This document shows positions 57,375-64,000 of a DNA stretch of 64,000 bases, in pieces. Position 1 is the first letter of the stretch, and every line of letters begins with the position of its first letter. The notes beneath the pieces are model-generated. The model worked only from the letters and a program-made list of their open reading frames with translations, had not been told where the DNA came from and ran no database searches. Both the position numbers and the translations under genes were made by a program. The stretch is taken from assembly GCA_024734495.1 (NCBI GenBank), contig JALMQS010000828.1, positions 3,273,101 through 3,337,100 on the forward strand. Reading direction: 5' to 3'. The DNA comes from Forficula auricularia. Lineage: Eukaryota > Arthropoda > Insecta > Dermaptera > Forficulidae.

Positions 57375-57697
57375 GTTATTATCTATTGCAATGTTAATAC
57401 ATATGTAATTTTTTGTTCTTTTTTGTCGTTTTCATTATTTTTACTTTTTTACTTGAGGTTATATATAAAATTTATGTAAGCTCATACATATTTTCAAAAA
57501 TACATATAATAAAAACTATTAATAATTCGAATTTTTTTCTTTCCTTTTGATAATTCAAACGTCATGATAATTCGTAGCCTCGATAATTTGAATTTTTCGT
57601 GTAGTCACTTGGATTTCGAATTATCGAGAGTCAACTGTATTTGGTTTTCCCCGTGAGTTGTATTTTTGGAAAAAAAATCCATCTAATTTTCAAAATA

Positions 57698-58290
57698 AGC
57701 TGACGTGTTCTGATGTGGCCATCCACTTGACTTTACCATACAACCTGGCCCCTAAAATTATTTATAATCATGTAAGGGGAGGGGGGGTTAGTTTTTGCAT
57801 TTTTAGACTTCTGGGGGTCCACTGATTATGTATACAATATTTGGTTGAGTTTGCTCAAATGGCCTAGATTTTTAATTTTTAATCCCTCCTCCACCCCCCT
57901 TAATTTTGGGTCGATATGCGCCAAAATCTAATCAGCTATTAATCTCAATGGACCAAAACTACGTGTGAAATTTGGTTTCGATATTCAAACTAGTTTTTGA
58001 GCTAGCCTGTCCACAAAAATTTGGTAACGCACAGACTAACTAACTAACAGACAGACAACCAGACAGACTAACTAACAGACATTTTGACAAAACAATTATT
58101 ATCTCAAAAAATATAATTTTTTCGATGTTCACATATTAGAGCTTTTTTGTTGAGGGAAATGCCATGGTTTGGCTCAATTTTTTTCATCAAAATAGTTTCA
58201 GCCGTTTTTGAGATATTTCGAAAAAAAGAAGGAAAAAAACACTTTTTTCATGCACGATTACAATACTTGACCATACCCTGTATGGTCAAG
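57698..58290. mobile_element. half-element of the 13171-14408 family, TA target
   Basis: Starts AGCTGACGTGTTCTGATGTGGCC after TA (57696-57697) and ends ..CTTGACCATACCCTGTATGGTCAAG before TA (58291-58292). It equals one arm of the 1.2-kb palindromic copy. It is inserted in the right arm of the palindrome 55294-58320. Confidence 0.8.
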
Positions 58291-58320
58291 TAAGAAGATA
58301 CTCAAACTTTCGGGTTAATT

Positions 58321-59085
58321 GTAATAACTTATTTCTTAGAGATTATAATTTCTAAAGTTTGACCTTCATTTTTTCCAACTTGGTTTTCAGTATAAATTAT
58401 TTTGTTTTAATGTGACAAATATATGTAGCCGGGTCGAAAGAGCGCACAAGCTTCTTCATTTAAATTGCTTACTCTAAATAATATAATTACATAGCAAGGC
58501 TCTAACCCCAAGCGCTAGAATATTAATAATGTAATTCCTTCCATTTAATCCTTCTCTGATGACGGAGATTTATTTTTCTCTGGATATAATTCTCTAACAC
58601 ATGTTAGTTATTCCGAATTTTTTCCTCGCGTTTTTCTCGACAGAGTTATTAATCCGAATAAATTTATTTTGCCATTCGAAGAAAGCAATTTCCATTAATT
58701 ACCCAGCAGCAATCCCATCCGTTATGTGAATTCTAAACTACTTTCTCCTGACCATTCATTCTAAATGGAAAATTGATTGCCTTAATGACATTCATTAAAC
58801 ACTCTCCAGTTTCTGTAACCAACAGGAGGGGGTCAATAAGGGCAACAAGGGCTGGCTACTCAATTGCCTAATGAATCCATCCATTATAGAATTATAACTT
58901 TTCGTACTATTACCTGAATGGAATTTATAAAAAAAAAAAAATATAAGTAAAAAAATTATGGCTTGAAATTTATAGACCGCTTTATAACTTAAATCATATT
59001 TTAAAAGCTTAATAAAAAATGTCAACATTTAGGGAAAGCATAAAAAAAAGTAAAACATATTAAACACAGGAGTTTTTAAAAGATT
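58321..59085. other. unassigned sequence
   Basis: No gene or element ends recognised. Confidence 0.3.
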
Positions 59086-59089
59086 AGTT

Positions 59090-59832
59090 TAGGGTAGTTG
59101 TCCCCCCAAATGAGTTTTCTTAGGATTTTTTTGAAATTTAGACAGATTATTATTTAAATACTTCTGCATCGATTGGTGGCAAAACGAAATTTATGAACAA
59201 TATAGTTCCGGAGATATTAAATTACAAAAATAGATTTTTTCAGACTCTTATACATTGCACTATACGGGATATCGGAAAATTTACATACATATTTAATTAT
59301 AATTAAGAAACCCTTCTTTACATTTTTATAAAAAACTAAACCAACATTAAACAATAACCAATAGGCACATGTTTTAAGACAATTTTGATTCATAGTTACA
59401 ACACAGTTTCTGAGATAATAATAAATAAATAATGAAAAATGTATAATAAAAAATTTACACTAAAAACAATTTGGCAACAGCGCATTTATTTAACCAGCAA
59501 AAGATGTATAAAGCGCGCATGCACTAGTTTTTTTCAAAATTATAATTTTCATAAGGTGTGACGTAGACGTTGATTACATTTGTTAAAAAATAACAAAATC
59601 ATTTTTATAGAAATTTTTTAACTTTTAAAATGTATTTTATCTGTCATTTTAATATAAGAATATTCAATCTCTTACAATGGTGCCAGATTTGTCAAACGAA
59701 CACGGGATTGCCTAGAATTGGTACATAAACAGCAAAAAGTTTTGGGCTTATGAATTATGAATTCTTATTGTCTATTCTATATACACTAGCATTAACTTTT
59801 TGCTAGTATTGTCGCGAAACAACTACCTTAAG
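59090..59832. mobile_element. possible TIR element, TTAGGGTAGTTGT
   Basis: TTTAGGGTAGTTGTCCCCCC on the left and, on the reverse strand, CTTAAGGTAGTTGTTTCGCG on the right are similar for about 13 bp. No clear duplication. Tentative. Confidence 0.35.
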
Positions 59833-59995
59833 TCACCCAACTCTTTTTACACGGTAGATACATTTCTCGAAAAACGTGTAAAAAATCTTGTAAAATTGTA
59901 AATTAGTTTAGTAATCCATAAATTCATCTCTCTTTTAAAGTAGGTATTATATATAGCAGCGCATCGTAAGCTTTTTTCATTCGCGACCCTATTTT

Positions 59996-60195
59996 TAACC
60001 GACTTCAAAAAAAATAGAAAGCTATCAATTCGTAGGCGACTTTTTTTGTATCTTTATTCCTCGATAACTTTTCCGATTTCTATGATTTTTTTTGTTGGAA
60101 AGGGTACCTTAGGGGTGGTCCCATATTAATTTGTTCAAGTTCTGATGATGATCAATGACAAAATAACAGAATTCTTTAATTATTTTGAGCAATAA
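59996..60195. mobile_element. fragment of an ACCGACTTC element
   Basis: AACCGACTTCAAAAAAAATAG, then CCTTAGGGGTGGTCCCATATTAATTTG and TCTGATGATGATCAATGAC, as in the left third of 44754-46702. Confidence 0.7.
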
Positions 60196-60214
60196 TGGAA
60201 ATTATAAAAATAAC

Positions 60215-60345
60215 ACCTATACTAATAACCCTAATGCAAATTCTGTTATAAGCAAAGTTGTAGAGGGTGTGATTTCTGACATCTTTTGTTTAAAGAAATT
60301 TCCCCCCCAAACTGCCAAAAGGGGGGGAGTGGTCAAGCAACTTGA
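60215..60345 (+). mobile_element. Helitron-related fragment
   Basis: CTAATAACCCTAATGCAAATT, AGCAAAGTTGTAGAG..GTG..TTCTGACA and TTTCCCCCCCAAAC match 50560-50665 in order. Ends missing. Confidence 0.5.
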
Positions 60346-60624
60346 GAGAAGTTGAGAATTCATTAGAATTCGAATCTCTTTCATTCTTCTCAATATAGGA
60401 TTAACATGTCCATAACATTAGATAAAAATCATTTATAAATGACTGACATCTTGCATATGCGCCTCTGAGTTATGCAACCTAATAGCTCTGCTATAATAGT
60501 TGTAATATACCCTACAGGCACGCCCACAAACATTTATCCTAACTAAAGAATTTATCTTTTTATTGCTAATATTCTAATGTGAAGTAGTCATGAAGACCTT
60601 TGAAATTATTTAGTCTATAACATT

Positions 60625-60906
60625 CTTCTTCTTCGAGTGCCATACCCGAAACGGGTGTCGGCTCCTCTCCACATATACCTGTGCTGAGTGTGTTTAGTTG
60701 TTTTTACACAGATATATGGGACCTACTTTTTAACGCCGGTTCCGAACGGCTAATTTGGAGAGGTTACTAGGCAATTATACTCTTGGTAGGTTGCCATTAC
60801 TTTCCAAGAGGAGGCGACTGAAAATATCTATATGCCGAGACTCGGTCTCGAACCAGCGATCTTTGAGTCAGCGATCCAACACTCTAACCACTGACCCACA
60901 GTCGCC
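60625..60906 (-). mobile_element. tRNA-headed SINE with GAA tail, TSD TCTATAACATT
   Basis: On the minus strand the head GGCGACTGTGGGTCAGTGGTTAGAG has an A box (TGGGTCAGTGG) and, about 35 nt on, a B box GGTTCGAGACC. A body of about 190 nt follows (GGAAAGTAATGGCAACCTACC; CCGACACCCGTTTCGGGTA), and the tail is GAAGAAGAAG. An 11-bp duplication TCTATAACATT lies at 60614-60624 and 60907-60917. The tail equals that of the LINEs at 7497 and 32712, whose enzyme could have moved it. Confidence 0.9.
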
Positions 60907-60973
60907 TCTATAACATTACTCAACCCTTATATATTTTTTTAAATTTATTACTTTTATTGAAAGAGACAACAAA

Positions 60974-61177
60974 AGAGTATGTCTTCTGCTGGAATTATAA
61001 ATTTTATTTATAACGAGACTATAGTTCCGAGAGCTTTGGCCTCTTCATCAGTCTATTACAATTGATTCACAAGAAGTAATTCCTGTGAATCAATTGTAAT
61101 AGACCGATGAAGAGGAAAAAGCTCTCAAAATATGGTCTCGTTTTAAATAAAATTTATAATTCCAGCAGAAGACGCAC
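60974..61177 (-). mobile_element. palindromic element with CTGATGA..CTCTCGGAAC motif
   Basis: GTCTTCTGCTGGAATTATAAATTTTATTTA faces TAAATAAAATTTATAATTCCAGCAGAAGAC; arms about 85 bp. On the minus strand the left arm has CTGATGA-A-GAGGCC..CTCTC-GGAAC; the right arm has a decayed version. Confidence 0.8.
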
Positions 61178-61180
61178 TCA

Positions 61181-61788
61181 AGGGTATGGTCAAGTATTGT
61201 AATCGTGCGTGAAAACACTGTTTTTTTCCTTCTTTTTTTTCGAAATATCTCAAAAACGGCTGAAAACGGTTTTCTGGTTGTGCGGTTGTCAGGTTGTCTG
61301 GTTGTCCGTTAGTCTGTGCGTTACCAAATTTTTGTGGGCTAGCTAGCTCAAAAACTAGTTTGAATATCGAAACCAAATTTCACACGTAGTTTTGGTCCAT
61401 TGAGATTAAGAGCTGATTAGATTTTGGTGCATATCGATCCAAAATTAAGGGGGGTGGAGGGGGGTTAAAAATTAAAAATCTAAGCCATTCGAGCAAACAC
61501 AACCAAATTTTGTATACATAATCAGTGTGACCCCAGAAGTCTAAAATTGCAAAAACTAACCCCCAAAATGGGGGGGGGGGGGAGTGTGGGGTCAAAAAAT
61601 GAAATTCTATGCTCTTGTACCAAACTCAACCAAATTTCGTATACATAATCAATGGGCCCCCAGGAGTCTAAAAATGCAAAAACTAACCCCGTTCCCTACA
61701 TGATTATAAATAATTTTATTAAATATAAGTGAGGGGGCCAGGTTGTCTTGTAAAGTCAGGTGGATGGCCACATCAGAACACGTCAGTT
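61181..61788. mobile_element. half-element of the 13171-14408 family, inverted
   Basis: Opposite orientation to 57698-58290: AGGGTATGGTCAAGTATTGTAATCGTGC on the left, CACATCAGAACACGTCAGTT on the right before TA. Contains a G run at 61570. Confidence 0.8.
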
Positions 61789-61804
61789 TATTTCATATCA
61801 ATAA

Positions 61805-61890
61805 TATTTTGGCGAAAGTAGCAGAGATTTGCTGATTAATAAAGAGAAATCAATGAGGTTGATCGCTGATTGATGCAAATATACATTTAT
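61805..61890 (+). repeat. GCCGAGAGTAGCAGAG dispersed repeat copy
   Basis: TTGGCGAAAGTAGCAGAGATTTG, GAAATCAATGAGGTTG, TTGATGCAAATATACAT. Confidence 0.65.
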
Positions 61891-62222
61891 ACAATATACA
61901 TATTTATACCAAATATAAATATGTATAGGTATATACATATAAAATATTTGTTCGAGTCTATAGTTTCAAAGCTTTGGCCTTCATTATCTGTCTTTTTAAT
62001 TAGAAATATTTTATCTGTTATTTCCTTTTCATGGGGTCAATTACCCGAGTGGATATAGAAAATTTGTTTTATTGTTACAGCATTAGATACAAACTGAACA
62101 AACGCATTAGCAAACTCTTTTATTTCTATGACTTCTATTGGAGAACAACTACTTTCCCAGTAACATTATTAACATACAATTTTCTTTATTTTCTTAGGAA
62201 GTCGGACTGGTAAGCGAAATAA

Positions 62223-62556
62223 GTAGGTTATAATGAAAGACAGTCCATAAATTATTTAAATTTTTATTCAAATTCCGAAGTTTCGGAGACCTTTTCTCTT
62301 TTCAGTGTTAACAACAATATTACAATACTTTTCACCATTATATCATAAGTGTACTTAGTCAATTTATGATATAATGGTGAAAAGTATTATAAAATTCTTG
62401 TTATCACTGAAAAGAGAGACAAATGGGAGCCGAGTTATACTCAACCATCAATAACTATTCATTACCCTGAAGAAGGATAGAAAAGGTCTCCGAAACGTCG
62501 GAATTTGAATAAAAATTTAAATAATTTATGGACTGCCTTTCATTATAACCAAATTA
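62223..62556. mobile_element. palindromic element with CTGAAGA..CTCCGAAACGTCGG
   Basis: ATAATGAAAGACAGTCCATAAATTATTTAAATTTTTATTCAAATTCCGA faces its reverse complement at 62498-62556. On the plus strand the right arm has CTGAAGA-A-GGA..TCC-GAAACGTCGG at about 62467-62503; the left arm carries a variant on the minus strand. A central palindrome (TTTTCACCATTATATCATAA) adds a second hairpin. Confidence 0.8.
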
Positions 62557-63071
62557 TAATTAACATATAATTTCAATAGCCTGAAATGTTTTTGTCTTCT
62601 AGTTCTTTTCAAGATGCAAAGATTTACTCCGTTCTAGAAGGGCGGTAACTTCTCAAATCATTAACATTACAAACAACAAAATCGGTGTATATATCAAGAT
62701 TAATTTCGCTCTGAATTTTCAATGTTAACGCTATCACATTTACTTGTCATTAAAAAAAAACAACACTGGCATTTTATTCATCAACCAACAAGATTACAAC
62801 TAAATCGAACCAATCATTCTTCACTTTATTTTTCCTATGACTTTTATTGACTGAAATTCACTCCCTGCCTCCATAGGTTTTCTTCCGGAGGTCTTAAAAT
62901 TTCCAATTTTTCAAAACTCAACTCCACAATCAATTTCCCGGTTAATCCAACTCTTGAATATTCCTCTCTCATTTCGAAAATATGTCTATCCTGACTTAAT
63001 GGTCCTGAATCCTTTTATTTAGGTACCTATATAATTATTATTATCATTTTCTCCATATTGTTTATTAATTC
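62557..63071. other. unassigned sequence
   Basis: No gene or element ends recognised. Confidence 0.3.
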
Positions 63072-63606
63072 GATTATAATCGGAATTAAGGACACATTTT
63101 TGGTGTGATTTTTTTATTTTTATACCAACGTTTCGCCAACTTCTTCAGGGTTTCGAATAGTTACATCACACATTCGTCTAAAATACAATATTTTTCTTTA
63201 TCTCCGTTACTAATGAAGAACCATCAGAAACTCAAAAATTCAAAAAATTCGGCACATTCATAAACAAATTTTTTCTTTTTTTACTAACAATTGAATTAGA
63301 TAAACAGTTTTAGAAACAATATAAACAGAAAACTGTGTTTTCTGATTCTGTTTATCTAATTCAATTGTTAATAAAAAAAGAAAAGAGAAAAAAATTGTTT
63401 ATGTGAATGTGCCGAATTTTTTGAATTTTTAAATTTCTGATGGTTCTTTATTGGTAACGGTGATAAAGAAAAATAATGTATTTTAGACTAATGGATGATG
63501 TAACTATTTGAAACATTGATAAAGTCGGCAAAGTCGACAAAACATTGGTTGAAAAATAAAAAAATCACACAAAAAACTTGGCCTTAATTCCCATTATAAA
63601 TCTTCG
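63072..63606. mobile_element. palindromic element with CTGAAGAAG..CGAAACGTTGG
   Basis: GATTATAATCGGAATTAAGG.. TTTTGGTGTGATTTTTTTATT faces AATAAAAAAATCACACAAAAAAC..CCTTAATTCCCATTATAAATC. The left arm carries, on the minus strand, CTGAAGAAGTTGGCGAAACGTTGG; the right arm has a decayed plus-strand version (GTCGGCAAAGTCGACAAAACATTGG). The centre is a further palindrome around AAACAGAAAACTGTG. Related to 1165-1505. Confidence 0.8.
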
Positions 63607-63617
63607 AACTACCTATA

Positions 63618-64000
63618 TACGAGGTAAGTCATAAATTACTTACTCTTTTCGTTCTACAACTTTATTAAACTAAGATAGGTGTACAACAAATACATTATTT
63701 TTCGATATAGTCTCCACCTTTAGCAAATCACTTGGTGCAGAGAGCCACAAGCTTTCGGAGGTTTTCGGTTGGTCATGAAGCCACTTTTGCACCGAATCCC
63801 GAACGTCCATGTCTGAGGCAAATCGACGACCTCTCAAAGCTTCCTTGAGCGGTCCAAAGAGATGAAAATCTGAGGGAGCGAGATCTGGGCTGTAGGGAGG
63901 GTGTTCCAGGGTCTCAAAGTTAACGGTGGCCCAGCTCCATCTTTTTGTGTTGTGTCGACATGCTTATGCTGTTGTAGCTAGACGACAACTGACGCGATCG
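63618..64000 (-). pseudogene. mariner transposase, 3' end, broken, runs off the window
   Basis: Minus strand. From about 63930: ETLEHPPYSPDLAPSDFHLF with the third catalytic Asp of DD34D mariners, then LKEALRGRRFASDMDVRDSV and a frameshift near 63770. The expected tail continues in another frame (ENLRKLVALCTK, stop, FAKGGDYIEK), ending near 63660. The element end ACGAGGTAAGTCATAAATTAC lies at about 63620 after TATA. Upstream of LEHPPYS the usual mariner sequence is not readable in the last 70 bases, so a further break or rearrangement is likely. Not functional. Confidence 0.8.

Larger units (their letters stand above)
55656..57637. mobile_element. pogo/Tigger-type element, TA target
   Basis: The left end CAGTCGACTCTCGACAAATCG and the reverse strand of the right end CAGTTGACTCTCGATAATTCG are classic pogo/Tigger termini, followed on both sides by TTCGAATT-like subterminal repeats. 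TA at 55654-55655 and 57638-57639. No transposase left. Contains a tRNA-like sequence and the hAT element 56171-57374. Confidence 0.9.
55294..58320. mobile_element. palindromic element carrying three later insertions
   Basis: The left arm from AATTAACCCGAAAGTTAAAGTATC to about 55500 faces a right arm that is broken into three pieces: about 55545-55655, 57638-57697 and 58291-58320. The pieces join to the reverse complement of the left arm (CTTAGATTTTTGACC; CCGTGAGTTGTATTTTT; CTTTCGGGTTAATT). Without insertions it would be about 450 bp. The centre holds GAGTTGAACC..GGGTTCAACTC. Confidence 0.8.

Overview
The window reads as repeat-dominated, AT-rich DNA from an arthropod, most likely an insect. 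The evidence is the mix of mobile-element families: RLE-type (R2-like) and GAA-tailed LINEs, jockey/CR1-like LINE relics, mariner/IS630 and pogo/Tigger elements, many hAT elements with 8-bp duplications, a Helitron, a tRNA-headed SINE, and many TA-flanked palindromic MITEs. Introns with GT/AG borders are plausible in one place. No operon, no bacterial-type gene and no complete host protein gene was found. The species cannot be named from the sequence alone.

Layout. 0-10 kb: a tRNA-like sequence, a perfect small palindromic MITE, a hAT element (4422-5676) carrying a nested G/C-tract MITE, and a frameshifted LINE reverse transcriptase ending in a GAA array. 10-17 kb: a LINE relic split by a hAT-like element full of GAGACC repeats, a relic of a pogo-like transposase tail with a zinc-finger pattern, a 1.2-kb palindromic element, and a palindrome interrupted by an ACCGACTTC element. 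17-32 kb: palindromic elements, a hAT element with an 8-bp duplication, a 1.5-kb inverted repeat around an LTR-like island, an 8-bp-TSD element nested in a TA element, another LINE relic, a second ACCGACTTC element and an AGGTCAGG element. 32-34 kb: the best candidates for host exons (32136-32538 and 33980-34093), with a diverged duplication and a LINE tail between them. 34-46 kb: palindromes, a third LINE relic, and a hAT element with a perfect 8-bp duplication. 44.7-46.7 kb: an ACCGACTTC element carrying a head-to-head inverted mariner-like transposase fragment. 48.3-49.4 kb: an open, GC-rich R2-like endonuclease region. 50.2-50.9 kb: a short Helitron. 53-54.5 kb: a palindrome with a second AGGTCAGG element. 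55.3-58.3 kb: a three-level nest (palindrome, pogo/Tigger, hAT) plus a fourth insertion. 60-64 kb: a SINE with an 11-bp duplication, three more palindromes and a broken mariner transposase running off the end.

The parts work together as an insertion record. Several elements can be dated relative to each other because one interrupts another, and several empty sites can be read within the window from a second copy or the opposite palindrome arm. The most unusual pattern is a set of palindromic elements that share CTGA(A/T)GA, one base, a short self-complementary stretch, then GAAAC or GAAAT, usually followed by AATAAA-like sequence. It resembles the conserved core of hammerhead ribozymes, which are known from Penelope-like elements, but no stem III or cleavage site is visible, so this is only a hypothesis.
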